From positions 124,001 through 188,000 of the forward strand of contig NZ_JAHXZN010000003.1 of assembly GCF_019429485.1 (NCBI RefSeq): a stretch of DNA of 64,000 nt, read 5' to 3'. The DNA is from Sphingomonas citri (lineage in GTDB: Bacteria > Pseudomonadota > Alphaproteobacteria > Sphingomonadales > Sphingomonadaceae). The notes under the pieces are model-generated. The model was not told where the DNA came from, ran no database searches, and saw only the letters and a list, made by a program, of their open reading frames with translations. How positions within the stretch are numbered: the first letter of the stretch is position 1; every line of letters starts with the position of its first letter. Of the stretch, positions 50,559 through 59,121 are shown piece after piece. Both the position numbers and the translations under genes were made by a program.

Positions 50559-50930
50559 TCAGTGCGCCAGCAGCTGGTCCAGCTCGCGCGACAATGCCTC
50601 GAAACGGTAGGGCTTGGCGAGAAAGCGGCCGTCGTCGGGGATCGCGGCGCCGGTCGGGCGGGTGTCGCCCGAGGTCAGCAGGATGCGGATCGCCGGCCAG
50701 CGGCGGTGCACCTCGCCGGCGAGCTGGAGCCCGTCCATCGATCCGGGCATGCGGATATCGGTGAACAGCACCTGGACGTCGTCACTGCGCTCGAGCCGCG
50801 CCAGCGCCTCGTCGGCATCGCCCGCCTCGATCACGCGATAGCCTGCCTCGGACAGCGCGTCGGCGCCGATCATGCGGACGAACAGCTCATCCTCGACGAG
50901 GAGGACGGTGGTGCCGCATGCCTGACCCAT
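50559..50930 (-). CDS. Single-domain response regulator
   Basis: A 123-residue receiver without an output domain: LLVEDELFVRM, Asp58 in VLFTDIRMPG, threonine in LLTSGDT and Lys in LAKPYRFEAL. It is transcribed alone, between the AmpG-like and SDR genes, with no adjacent kinase; the hybrid kinase at 52-55 kb is the nearest candidate partner. The sequence resembles the receiver modules of sphingomonad hybrid kinases, so it may have split from one. Confidence 0.85.
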   Translation of the reverse strand: MGQACGTTVLLVEDELFVRMIGADALSEAGYRVIEAGDADEALARLERSDDVQVLFTDIRMPGSMDGLQLAGEVHRRWPAIRILLTSGDTRPTGAAIPDDGRFLAKPYRFEALSRELDQLLAH

Positions 50931-51021
50931 TAGCTGATCTACCCTGGTGATCTATCGGATTAACCCTTCCGACACACGGGGCGTTCCGCAGCAACCTCCT
51001 AACCTAGGTAGAAGCTGGCGC

Positions 51022-52020
51022 TCAGCCTCGCCCGCGCAGCCGCGCCAGCACCGCAAGACCCAGCCCGGCGCCGACCGCGGTGGCGGCGGCGAACTTGTGG
51101 CGGCCGGCGGCGTCGTACAGGCTGACCGAGCGGCCATGCTGGTCGTGCGAGCGCTCGCGCCCGCCGTCGAACGGCGCCGCGAGATTGTCGCGCCGCGTCG
51201 GCGCGCGCGTGCGGTCCTGGATCATCGGCAGCAGCTTGTGGCCGAGCTTGTCGAGCAGCGGCGGGAAATGCTCCGCCACCAGCACCTGGAGCCGGCCGGT
51301 GCCGCCGACCGTGATGTCGCGCTTGGGATGCTGTGCCGCCTCGAGGATCGCCTCGGCGACCAGCTCGGGGGCGTAGACCGGCGGCGGCAGCAGCGCGGCG
51401 CCGTCGAGATGGTTGGCGGCGTGCTCGGCGATCGGCGTGTCGATCCCCGAGGGCTTCACCAGCGTCACCGAGATCGGCAGGCGATCGCCCTCGATCTCGA
51501 TGCGAAGCGAGTCGACATAGCCTTTCACCGCGTGTTTGCTCGCGGCATAGGCGCCCATGCCCGCGGTCGGGATGTCCGACACGATCGAGCCGACCGTGAT
51601 CAACGCGCCGCCCTCGCGCTGGAGCTGCTCCACCGCGGTGAGGCAGCCGTGCACTGCGCCGAGATAATTGGTGCGCATCAGCCGCTCGTGCTCGTCCATC
51701 GGGGTGTCGACCAGCTTGGCATAGATCGCGACCCCCGCGGCGTTGACCCAGGTATCGATGCGGCCGAAGCGCTCGACCGCCTTCGCGGCGGCGCGCTGGA
51801 CGTCGCGCAGGTCGCCGACGTCGGCGGTGGCGAACGCGGCCTGTCCGCCCGCCTCCTCGATCTCGCGCGCGATCGTCGCCAGCGCGTCGCTGTCGCGCGC
51901 GACCAGCACCACCTTGGCGCCGCGCTTCGCCGCCGTGCGCGCGGTGACCAGCCCGATGCCGGAGCTGGCGCCGGTGATCAGGATGACCTGCTGGTCGATC
52001 GGCTTGAGCTGCGGCGGCAT
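51022..52020 (-). CDS. Short-chain dehydrogenase/reductase with C-terminal extension
   Basis: A 332-residue SDR: the NAD(P) loop TGASSGIGLVTA, DVGDLRD, NAAGVAIYAK, the catalytic Ser-Tyr-Lys (VGSIVSD and YAASKHA) and the VTLVKPSGIDTPI segment. Residues beyond about 250 form an extra tail with a terminal hydrophobic stretch (FAAATAVGAGLGLAVLARL), which could anchor it to the membrane. Its substrate is unknown. It is divergent from the hybrid kinase with 165 nt between the two starts. Confidence 0.9.
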   Translation of the reverse strand: MPPQLKPIDQQVILITGASSGIGLVTARTAAKRGAKVVLVARDSDALATIAREIEEAGGQAAFATADVGDLRDVQRAAAKAVERFGRIDTWVNAAGVAIYAKLVDTPMDEHERLMRTNYLGAVHGCLTAVEQLQREGGALITVGSIVSDIPTAGMGAYAASKHAVKGYVDSLRIEIEGDRLPISVTLVKPSGIDTPIAEHAANHLDGAALLPPPVYAPELVAEAILEAAQHPKRDITVGGTGRLQVLVAEHFPPLLDKLGHKLLPMIQDRTRAPTRRDNLAAPFDGGRERSHDQHGRSVSLYDAAGRHKFAAATAVGAGLGLAVLARLRGRG

Positions 52021-52185
52021 CGGTCATCCTCTCGTGATTGCGCCGGAAGGTAACCATCGCGGGCAGCGATGGGTTCATCGCGGCGCGCCGCCGCCGTGCG
52101 GAGTCATTAACCAGCGGGAAAGCCAACGTAGATCAGACACATCCCTCCCTGACACTGATTGACACAGCGTCGCTAGAGGCCAGAC

Positions 52186-55100
52186 ATGCCGGGCATGACC
52201 CAACGCTCATCGCGCAACGTGTCGCTTACCCCCGAGCTCGAGTCGGTCATCACCGACGCGCTCGCCTCGGGGGACTATGGCAACGCCAGCGAGGTGGTCC
52301 GCACCGCGCTGAAGCTGCTGCGCGACCGCGGCGTGCCCGGCACGGTGCCCGCCTGGCCGATCGGCGGCGGGGAGACCGGCGGGCTGATCCGCGCGCGCGA
52401 CTGGGGGCGCAGCGCGCTCGGTCCGCTCGCGGACTGGTCGCCGCAGCTGCGCACCACCGTGGCCAACGTGGTCAACTCGCCCGTGCCAAAGGTGCTGATG
52501 TGGGGACGCGAGGGCGTGATGCTCTACAACGACGCCTATCGCGCGGTCGCGGGCGCCCACCATCCCGCCGCGCTCGGCCAGACCGCGGCGAGTGTTTTCC
52601 CCGAGATCTGGGACTGGAACCGCGCCATCCTCGAGCGCGGCTTCGCGGGCGAGATCGTCTCGTACCGCGACCAGCCGCTGACGCTGCTGCGCGACGGCGT
52701 GCCCGCTGAGCTGATCTTCGACCTGTTCTATACGCCGGTCTACGAGGCCGACGGCAGCGTCGGCGGCGTGCTGTGCACCGTGATCGACAATACCGGCCGG
52801 GTCGAGCTGGAGCGCCAGCTCGCCGACAGCGAGGCGGAGCTGCGCACCGTCACCGACGCGCTGCCGCTGCTCGTCTCCTTCATCGACCGCGACCACGTCT
52901 TCCGTTTCGCCAACCGCTATTACCTCGACTGGTTCGGGCTGGCTCCCGAGCAGGTCGTCGGCCGCCACGCCCGCGACGTGATCGGCGCGGAGAATTACGC
53001 GCAGCGCCGACCGCTCATGGATCGCGCGCTCGCGGGCGAGACGATCGAGTCCGACTCGGCGATCCGCCACGGCGACGGCAGCCTGCGTCGCGCGGACGTG
53101 CGCTACCTGCCACGCCGCGCCGCGGACGGCAGCATCACCGGCTTCCAGGTGATCGTCTTCGACATCGAGGATCGCGTTCGCCGCGAAGAGGCGCTCGACG
53201 CCAGCAACGCGCGCTTCCGCGCCGCGATGGAGGCGATGCACGGCGTGCTGTGGACCAATGACGCGCACGGTCGGATGGTCGGCGAGCAGCCCGGTTGGGC
53301 GCTGCTGACCGGCCAGCGGCTCGAGGACTATCAGGGCCATGGCTGGTCGGCCGCGGTCCACCCCGACGACGTCGCGCCGACGCTCGCGGCGTGGGAGCAG
53401 GCGGTCGCGGCCAAGTCGACCTTCGTGTTCGAGCATCGCGTTCGGCGCCACTGCGGCGCCTGGCGCACCTTCGCGATCCGCGCGGTGCCGCGGCTCGACG
53501 ACAAGGGCGCGATCGCCGAGTGGGTCGGCGTCCACACCGACATCACGCACCAACGCGCCGCCGAGGCAGCGCTGCGCGACCATGCCGAGCAGCTCGAGCG
53601 CCAGGTGCGGCACCGCGAACGCGCTGAAGAACAGTTGCGCCATCTCAACGAGACGCTCGAGACCCGCGTGATCGACGAGATCGCGACGCGCCGCGCCGCC
53701 GAGGCCAAGTTGGCGCAGGCTCAGAAGATGGAGACGGTGGGCAAGCTCACCGGTGGCGTGGCGCACGACTTCAACAACCTGCTTCAGGTCGTCTCCGGCA
53801 ACCTCCAGCTGCTGCAGAAGGACATCGCGGGCAACGAGCGCGCCGAGACCCGCGTCGCCAACGCGCTGGCGGGCGTGTCGCGCGGGTCGCGGCTGGCGTC
53901 CCAGCTGCTCGCGTTCGGGCGGCGCCAGGCGCTGGAGCCGAAGACGGTCAACGTCACGCGCTTCGTGCGCGGCATGGACGACATGCTGCGCCGCGCGATC
54001 GGCGAGGGGATCGAGGTGGAGACGGTGTTCGGCGGTGGGCTGTGGAACACCTTCATCGATCCCGGCCAGATCGAGAACGCGCTGCTCAACCTCGCGATCA
54101 ACGCGCGCGACGCGATGGAGGGGCAGGGCAAGCTCACCATCGAGCTCGCTAACGCGCACCTCGACGACGCCTATGCGCGCCGCCACGACGAGGTGACGCC
54201 CGGCCAATATGTCATGCTGGCGGTGAGCGACACCGGCAGCGGCATGACGCCGGAGATCATGGAGAAGGTGTTCGAGCCGTTCTTCTCGACGAAGGCCGAG
54301 GGCAAGGGCTCGGGGCTGGGCCTCTCGATGGTGTACGGCTTCGTCAAACAGTCGGGCGGGCACGTCAACATCTACTCCGAGCCCGGCCACGGCACGACGA
54401 TCCGGCTGTACCTGCCGCGCGCGCTGGAGAGCGAGGACGTCGAGGTGGCGGTCGATACCGGGCCGATCACCGGCGGCAGCGAGACCGTGCTCGTGGTCGA
54501 GGACGACGACGAGGTGCGCGCCACCGTGGTCGAGCTGCTCGCCGATCTCGGCTATCGCGTGCTCAAGGCGGTCGACGCGCAGAGCGCGCTCAGCGTGGTG
54601 GAGAGCGGCATCGCGATCGACCTGCTCTTCACCGACGTGGTGATGCCCGGCACGCTCAAGAGCCCCGAGCTGGCGCGCAAGGCGCGCGAGCGGCTGCCCG
54701 AGATCGCGGTGCTGTTCACCTCGGGCTACACCGAGAACTCGATCGTTCACGGCGGGCGGCTCGACGTGGGCGTGGAGCTGCTCTCCAAACCCTATACCCG
54801 CGAGGCGCTGGCGCGAAAGATCCGGCACGTACTCGCCAACCAGCGCCAGCGCGCGGCGCTGCCGCCACGCGCCATCCCGGTCACGAGCCCAGTGCCGGCC
54901 GCTCCAACCACACGAGCGACGATCCTGCTGGTCGAGGACGACGCGCTGATCCGCTCCGCCACCGCCGAGGTGTTGCAGGAAGCGGGTCAGGTGGTGGTCG
55001 AGGCCGCCAGCGCGGAAGAGGCCATGGCGGCGCTTCAGACCGCGCCGATCGACGTGCTGATCACCGACATTCACCTGCCGGGCACCTCTGGGCTGGCACT

Positions 55101-55287
55101 GGCCGAGCGCGCCGCCGAGCTACGCCCTGGCATCCACGTCGTGGTCGCGAGCGGCGACACCGGCTCGGTCGACGCCGCGGCGGCGGGAGTGCGGCTGCTA
55201 CCAAAGCCTTATGGCGCGGCCGACCTTCTGCGCGCGATCGGGGCAGCGGGAGCGCCGCGCGTGCTGGCGCGCGAGGGCGAGGCCTAG
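52186..55287 (+). CDS. Hybrid sensor histidine kinase with N-terminal ParD-like ribbon-helix-helix domain, PAS domains and two C-terminal receivers
   Basis: A 1,033-residue soluble protein. Residues 11-48 (RNVSLTPELESVI, ASGDYGNASEVVRTALKLL) match a ParD/CopG antitoxin ribbon-helix-helix. Next come three PAS-like regions (about 60-215, 222-345, 345-465), a coiled coil, the kinase core with His527 in VAHDFNN, an ATPase domain (GSGMTP, GKGSGLGLSMVYG) and two receivers with Asp817 (LLFTDVVMPG) and Asp961 (VLITDIHLPG). The frame is unbroken across the junction, and a usual PAS-kinase start (PAWPIGGGETGGLIRARDWG) is reached at about residue 55. AGAGG lies 7 nt before the ATG. No parE-like toxin gene is adjacent. 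A separate internal start at a GTG near residue 50 lacks a ribosome site. Confidence 0.92.
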   Translation: MPGMTQRSSRNVSLTPELESVITDALASGDYGNASEVVRTALKLLRDRGVPGTVPAWPIGGGETGGLIRARDWGRSALGPLADWSPQLRTTVANVVNSPVPKVLMWGREGVMLYNDAYRAVAGAHHPAALGQTAASVFPEIWDWNRAILERGFAGEIVSYRDQPLTLLRDGVPAELIFDLFYTPVYEADGSVGGVLCTVIDNTGRVELERQLADSEAELRTVTDALPLLVSFIDRDHVFRFANRYYLDWFGLAPEQVVGRHARDVIGAENYAQRRPLMDRALAGETIESDSAIRHGDGSLRRADVRYLPRRAADGSITGFQVIVFDIEDRVRREEALDASNARFRAAMEAMHGVLWTNDAHGRMVGEQPGWALLTGQRLEDYQGHGWSAAVHPDDVAPTLAAWEQAVAAKSTFVFEHRVRRHCGAWRTFAIRAVPRLDDKGAIAEWVGVHTDITHQRAAEAALRDHAEQLERQVRHRERAEEQLRHLNETLETRVIDEIATRRAAEAKLAQAQKMETVGKLTGGVAHDFNNLLQVVSGNLQLLQKDIAGNERAETRVANALAGVSRGSRLASQLLAFGRRQALEPKTVNVTRFVRGMDDMLRRAIGEGIEVETVFGGGLWNTFIDPGQIENALLNLAINARDAMEGQGKLTIELANAHLDDAYARRHDEVTPGQYVMLAVSDTGSGMTPEIMEKVFEPFFSTKAEGKGSGLGLSMVYGFVKQSGGHVNIYSEPGHGTTIRLYLPRALESEDVEVAVDTGPITGGSETVLVVEDDDEVRATVVELLADLGYRVLKAVDAQSALSVVESGIAIDLLFTDVVMPGTLKSPELARKARERLPEIAVLFTSGYTENSIVHGGRLDVGVELLSKPYTREALARKIRHVLANQRQRAALPPRAIPVTSPVPAAPTTRATILLVEDDALIRSATAEVLQEAGQVVVEAASAEEAMAALQTAPIDVLITDIHLPGTSGLALAERAAELRPGIHVVVASGDTGSVDAAAAGVRLLPKPYGAADLLRAIGAAGAPRVLAREGEA

Positions 55288-55806
55288 TCCGGCGCCAGCG
55301 GCGCCGGGTCGAGCGATCATCGTCGCAGTGGCCGCCCCTGTCGTTGTGGAGGCGCCACAAGCGGGAGAGTGCTGCCAGGAACATGCAGCGCTTTCCGTGT
55401 GAGGCCTCGTTCCCATCGAAGATGCAACGATCGGACCAGCTGCGATGCCGGAGAGGGCAGGTAAGGCCAGGCTCGCGTCGACTTAGACAGATCGGGTCGG
55501 ACATCACGATCACTTCGCGAGAGTGTCGGAGTGGCCCGGCCCGCATGGCCAGAAGAGCCGCGGTGGAGCCGGGATCACGTTCGGAACGATGATCCACATC
55601 AGGCGCAGCCATTGACTCGCGTCCTGGCAAGTGCATGTTAGGTCTATGCCGCCCGCTGTTCTCTTCCAGCGCTTTCGCAACCACGCGGGTCAACTCGCCG
55701 CACGCGGTTAGCCCGAGCTCGGCGGCTTGCTCGCTCGAGTTCGGGATCTTTCGACCGATCCGCCGGGACGTGACGAAGACGTTCTCGGCTTCGATTTAGC
55801 GAGAGC
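55288..55806. other. 519-nt space after the hybrid kinase
   Basis: There is no gene I can support. Several short frames exist on both strands but none has a family motif or convincing start. The base composition is less GC-rich than in the kinase gene. Confidence 0.55.
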
Positions 55807-56061
55807 ATGGACATGGCAAACGGTCTCAGGCAGCGCGACTACCCGGTCGCGCCTTCCCCTCATCATTTTGGCAACTCGGACGCGGCGATTGAGCCGCGAG
55901 GAAGACGCTCCGCCGACGGGGTCGGTGGACTGAGCGAGGCGGAGGAGGGTCGCGCGGGATGGAGACGCGCGCTGGCACGCTTCGTCGACATCGAATTGCT
56001 CCTGATGATCCTCTTCGTCGGCCTGCCCTCGCTGGCCCTCTGCGTGCTCTCGTCCGAGTAA
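55807..56061 (+). CDS. Possible small membrane protein followed by a strong hairpin
   Basis: An 84-codon frame (a second ATG two codons later). The N-terminal two-thirds is hydrophilic and of low conservation value; the C-terminal RRALARFVDIELLLMILFVGLPSLALCVLSSE ends in one hydrophobic span. A perfect 15-bp hairpin begins 8 nt after its stop, which favours a real transcript. The GAGAG before the ATG is a weak ribosome site. No family is recognised, and this could be a chance frame. Confidence 0.42.
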   Translation: MDMANGLRQRDYPVAPSPHHFGNSDAAIEPRGRRSADGVGGLSEAEEGRAGWRRALARFVDIELLLMILFVGLPSLALCVLSSE

Positions 56062-56068
56062 CGCAGCG

Positions 56069-56100
56069 ACCGTGTCGCTCGCCCAGGCGAGCGACACGGT
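56069..56100. terminator. Strong hairpin, candidate terminator
   Basis: Perfect 15-bp arms ACCGTGTCGCTCGCC and GGCGAGCGACACGGT are separated by 2 nt. No T-tract follows on either strand, so a Rho-independent terminator is not certain. It directly follows the small frame at 55807. Confidence 0.5.
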
Positions 56101-56222
56101 AAAGGCCGCAGCGCAGGCGAAACCAGTGACGATCAAGGATCATGCCGCCGCGATGGCGACGAAGTCGCTCCATCCGGTCGCTCGGCCTAAACGCTGAAAT
56201 GACCGGATAGAGCCGACTTACG

Positions 56223-56266
56223 TGGTGGGCGTGGCAAGGATTGAGCTTGCGACACCGCGATGTCAA
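56223..56266 (-). tRNA. tRNA-Val(GAC) 3' fragment (not functional)
   Basis: On the minus strand the last 44 nt of a tRNA can be read: an acceptor end CACGCCC followed by ACCA, a perfect T stem GCAAG/CTTGC with the 7-nt loop CTCAATC (one change from TTCAATC), a 5-nt variable region and the anticodon loop TTGACAT (GAC, valine). The anticodon stem is already mismatched and the 5' half is missing. Such 3' fragments are typical att-site remains of elements integrated at tRNA genes. Confidence 0.72.
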
Positions 56267-56571
56267 CAAAGCGGTCCGGGTGGCGCGCGTCGGCCCCCGA
56301 TGGAGCGACCAGTGCCGGTTCCGACGGGACCGGAACGCGACTCAATCCGGACACGCTCGGAGGACGGCAATCAGGTGTTTTCCGACAGGTTCAAGCGTCC
56401 CGTTTCCCCGTCGATCCGGCAAGATCTCGGGAAAAGACCATCGGGACCAGGATCTGGGAAAGCTCGCCCCGTTTGGCCCTGACTCGATCTCGCGGGATGC
56501 ACCGTCGTTCTCGATCAACCTTCCCGATCGGGAAAGCCGGACCGGTCGCAGGCACACGCTAAGGTTATTAC

Positions 56572-56599
56572 TTGACCGTTTGACGATGGGCGCTATGGT
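56572..56599 (+). promoter_or_regulatory. Candidate promoter and operator of the SRPBCC-ArsR operon
   Basis: TTGACC and TATGGT are spaced by 16 nt, 30 nt before the SRPBCC start. GGTTATTAC (about 56563) and GTCATTACC (about 56603) flank this promoter as an approximate inverted repeat and would suit binding by the downstream ArsR protein. A GAGGAG ribosome site follows. Confidence 0.42.
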
Positions 56600-56628
56600 G
56601 AAGTCATTACCTCAGTGAGGAGATAGGC

Positions 56629-57102
56629 ATGACCAACTCTGCTGTCGTGCATGGCAACTTCACCATCGACCGGTTCTACCCGGCTGCGCCTGCCAAGGTG
56701 TTCGCCGCGTGCGCCGATCCCTCGATCAAAAAGAGTTGGTATGCGGAGAGTGACACGCATGAGATCAAGGCCTTCGATAGCGATTTCCGTGTCGGTGGTA
56801 CCGAGCGGCTCACTTATCTGTTCGGACCCGACACACCCTTTCCCGGCGTCGAGCTAACCAACGAAGGCGTTTTCCATGACATCGTCGACGGACAGCGTAT
56901 CATCATATCCTCTCGCATGGCGATAGCGGGCAGGCCGATCTCGGTGGCACTGGAGACGATTGAGATTGCTGAAGTAGACGGCGGAACGGACCTGACGTGC
57001 ACCTTCCAGGGTGTGTTTTTCGAGGGCTCCGACGGTCCAGCTATGCGTGAGCAGGGGTGGAACGACCTTCTGGATCGGCTCGGCCGGTTGCTGGCGGATT
57101 GA
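56629..57102 (+). CDS. SRPBCC/AHSA1-family protein
   Basis: A 157-residue START-like (Bet v1 fold) protein: FTIDRFYPAAPAKVFAACADPSIKKSWY, the DFRVGGTERLTY strand pair and AMREQGWNDLLDRLGRLLAD C-terminal helix of the AHSA1/YndB type. These bind small hydrophobic ligands. A strong GAGGAG site precedes the ATG. The stop is one base before the ArsR start, so they form a two-gene operon. GC is visibly lower than in flanking core genes. Confidence 0.9.
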   Translation: MTNSAVVHGNFTIDRFYPAAPAKVFAACADPSIKKSWYAESDTHEIKAFDSDFRVGGTERLTYLFGPDTPFPGVELTNEGVFHDIVDGQRIIISSRMAIAGRPISVALETIEIAEVDGGTDLTCTFQGVFFEGSDGPAMREQGWNDLLDRLGRLLAD

Positions 57103-57103
57103 C

Positions 57104-57457
57104 GTGGCGCGGCCACGCCGGGTGATAGATGCCGAGCCGATCGACCGGTTGCTCCATGCACTGGGTGATCCCACGCGGCGTCGCATGATCGAACGGCTCG
57201 GCGAGCGTCCGCGGGCCGTGTCGGCGTTGGCCGACATGTGCGGGATCACGGTCACGGCTGTGGGTCAGCACATCCGGGTTCTCGAGGAGGCAGGGCTGGT
57301 TGCCAGCAGCAAGCTGGGGCGTGTCCGATCCTGCCAACTCGACCTTGATGGCATGAAGATCGTCGAGCAGTGGTTGAGCGAACGGCGATCAGCGTGGGAC
57401 AGAAGGCTCGATGCGCTAGGATCGGTCCTCTCCAGCCAGCAGGAAGGCAACCGATAG
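57104..57457 (+). CDS. ArsR-family winged-helix regulator
   Basis: A 117-residue ArsR/SmtB repressor: IDRLLHALGDPTRRRMIERLGERPRAVSALADMCGITVTAVGQHIRVLEEAGLVASSKLGRVRSCQL is the DNA-binding fold. It lacks the CxC motif of metal sensors. The start is GTG at 57104, after the SRPBCC stop; a longer frame exists but overlaps that gene. ArsR regulators paired with SRPBCC genes are common and regulate the pair itself; the inducer is unknown. Confidence 0.9.
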   Translation: MARPRRVIDAEPIDRLLHALGDPTRRRMIERLGERPRAVSALADMCGITVTAVGQHIRVLEEAGLVASSKLGRVRSCQLDLDGMKIVEQWLSERRSAWDRRLDALGSVLSSQQEGNR

Positions 57458-57655
57458 ACGGAACTGGCTGGTCACATCGATCTAGGCGGGGTTCTTAGGA
57501 ACCGGTGCGCTCTCCTGAGATGCCGTCGTTCTTGAGAGCGTCGACCGTTGCCATCTCTGTCGGGAAAGCGGGGCAGACGTCATGCCGGTCGATCAGAGCC
57601 CCCGTGATCCGGGGTGGCCGCCATCGATGGCAGCAGAGACCTTTCCGTAACTCGT

Positions 57656-58117
57656 CTAACGCAGGTTGCTGCTCACTCTGCTGCCGCCATTGTCTGGCAA
57701 CTCGGCGAGGCGATGATCAAAATCCGCCGCGATGCCCGCGAGGGTCACGTCTCTCAAACGCTGAAGCAGCAGAGCTTTTGCTTCACGCAGCGCACCCTCC
57801 AGCGACGCATTGACAGCTTGCTCGACCAGGCAGGTTGCCGTCGGGTCAGCGGGGCCGAGCGCGAAGATGCGGTTCTCTCCCAATGCTCGATGAACGTCGA
57901 GCATGGTAATGTCTTCAAGTTTCCTGGTCAGCGACCATCCGCCGCCATGCCCCTTCACCGAGCGGACGTAGCCCGCGTCGCGCAGGCCCGCCATTGTTCG
58001 GCGTACGACCACAGGGTTCGTGCCCAACATCGTGGCCGCTGCTTCCGAGGTCAGCGGTCCGGCCATTCGTCCCATATGGATCAGCAGGTGCAGCATTCTC
58101 GACAGACGGGCGTCCAC
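57656..58117 (-). CDS. Rrf2-family transcriptional regulator
   Basis: A 153-residue Rrf2 winged-helix protein: SRMLHLLIHMGRMAGPLTSEAAATMLGTNPVVVRRTMAGLRDAGYVRSVKGHGGGWSLTRKLEDITMLDVHRALGE. Only one cysteine (ATCLVEQ) remains in the region where NsrR and IscR bind Fe-S clusters, so a redox-thiol or ligand sensor is more likely. AGGAGG stands 9 nt before GTG 58117, which I use as the start. It is divergent from the thioredoxin-reductase-like gene and likely controls it. Confidence 0.9.
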   Translation of the reverse strand: MDARLSRMLHLLIHMGRMAGPLTSEAAATMLGTNPVVVRRTMAGLRDAGYVRSVKGHGGGWSLTRKLEDITMLDVHRALGENRIFALGPADPTATCLVEQAVNASLEGALREAKALLLQRLRDVTLAGIAADFDHRLAELPDNGGSRVSSNLR

Positions 58118-58152
58118 AGTACCGATCCTCCTCACCGCTTTATATCATGCCA

Positions 58153-58171
58153 CCTTTGTTGTTGCAAAAGG
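58153..58171. promoter_or_regulatory. Possible Rrf2 operator in the divergent space
   Basis: A short inverted repeat CCTTT...AAAGG (5-bp arms) in the AT-rich middle of the space between the Rrf2 and flavoprotein genes. It is weak and supported only by position. Confidence 0.25.
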
Positions 58172-58218
58172 GGGCGGCGTTTGTCATGTAACAGTGAGAG
58201 TGTTCTGAGGGGTGCGAG

Positions 58219-59121
58219 ATGTACGATGTCATCGTGATCGGTGGTAGCTTCGCGGGCCTGTCCGCTGCCCTGCAGCTTGCGCGGGCAAGGCAGAAGGTTC
58301 TGGTGGTCGATGCCGGGCTGCCGCGGAACCGGTTCGCCGACGAAGCCCACGGCTTTCTGGGTCAGGACGGCCGTCCCCCCGCCTCGATCCTACGTGACGC
58401 TCGATCTCAGCTTCTACGCTATCCAACGGTGCACATCCGGACCGGCGAGGCCAGCGCGGTCGAGCCGATCAATGACGGCTTCGCGGTCGGCCTCTCGTCC
58501 GGCGGCGAAGAGCAGGCCCGACGTCTCGTGCTGGCCACAGGGGTAAGTGACACCCTGCCGTCGATCCCGGGCCTGCGTGAGCGCTGGGGCGAGAGCGTGC
58601 TGCATTGCCCCTATTGCCACGGCTACGAAGTTCGCGACCTGCCGCTCGCCGTGCTGGCCGCGCATCCCATGTCGCCGCATCAGGCATTGCTTATCCCCGA
58701 TTGGGGACCAACTACCTATTTCACTCAGGGGGAGTTCGAGCCTGGGCCGGCCGAGCTCCAGGCATTCGCCGCGCGGGGCGTGGCGATCGAGCGCACACCG
58801 ATCGTCGAGCTGCTCGGCGAAGCACCCGCGCTCGATGGTGTTCGCCTGGCAGACGGGCGCGTACTGAACGTTGCAGCGGTCTTCACAGCACCCCGAACGA
58901 CACCGACGACCCCGCTTGCCGCCCTCCTCGGGTGCGACCATGAGGATGGACCGACCGGCCCCTACATCAAAGTCGACCAATTGGGAGCCACCTCCGTGGA
59001 CGGCGTATGGGCTGCCGGGGACGCTGCCACCCCCATGCACAATGCCACGCTTGCGTCCGCGGCCGGCGTCTTGGCCGGCATCGGCGCGCACCAAGCCAGA
59101 GTGAGGGCTGCGACGGATTGA
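58219..59121 (+). CDS. Thioredoxin-reductase-like FAD protein lacking a typical NADPH loop
   Basis: A 300-residue flavoprotein: the FAD loop DVIVIGGSFAGLSAALQLARA, an active-site disulfide CPYC (Cys130, Cys133) in VLHCPYCHGYEV, and the C-terminal FAD segment VDGVWAAGDAATPMHNATLASAAG. The second nucleotide loop, GxGxxA/G in thioredoxin reductases, is replaced by VLAAHPMSPHQALLI. Related enzymes use other electron donors or substrates. It follows the divergent Rrf2 gene. GC is lower than in the core genes. Confidence 0.88.
   Translation: MYDVIVIGGSFAGLSAALQLARARQKVLVVDAGLPRNRFADEAHGFLGQDGRPPASILRDARSQLLRYPTVHIRTGEASAVEPINDGFAVGLSSGGEEQARRLVLATGVSDTLPSIPGLRERWGESVLHCPYCHGYEVRDLPLAVLAAHPMSPHQALLIPDWGPTTYFTQGEFEPGPAELQAFAARGVAIERTPIVELLGEAPALDGVRLADGRVLNVAAVFTAPRTTPTTPLAALLGCDHEDGPTGPYIKVDQLGATSVDGVWAAGDAATPMHNATLASAAGVLAGIGAHQARVRAATD

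Larger units (their letters stand above)
56062..56628. other. 567-nt space holding a hairpin, a tRNA fragment and a promoter
   Basis: It contains the 15-bp hairpin (56069-56100), the tRNA-Val 3' fragment (56223-56266) and, at the right end, the promoter of the SRPBCC-ArsR operon. The stretch 56270-56560 has no gene that I can support. A frame starting near 56222 is an artefact of the tRNA fragment. Confidence 0.6.

Noticed and set aside
52207..55074. A 955-codon minus-strand frame opposite the hybrid kinase
   Set aside because: The kinase strand carries the phospho-His, ATPase and receiver motifs. The antisense frame has none and a composition typical of GC-driven shadows.
56222..56482. A frame translating to VGVARIELATPRC at its start
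   Set aside because: This is the familiar false peptide obtained by translating the complement of a tRNA 3' end; it is explained by the tRNA-Val fragment.
57614..58237. A 207-codon plus-strand frame opposite the Rrf2 gene
   Set aside because: The minus strand encodes an intact Rrf2 fold with a good ribosome site; the plus frame has no motif and runs into the flavoprotein start.
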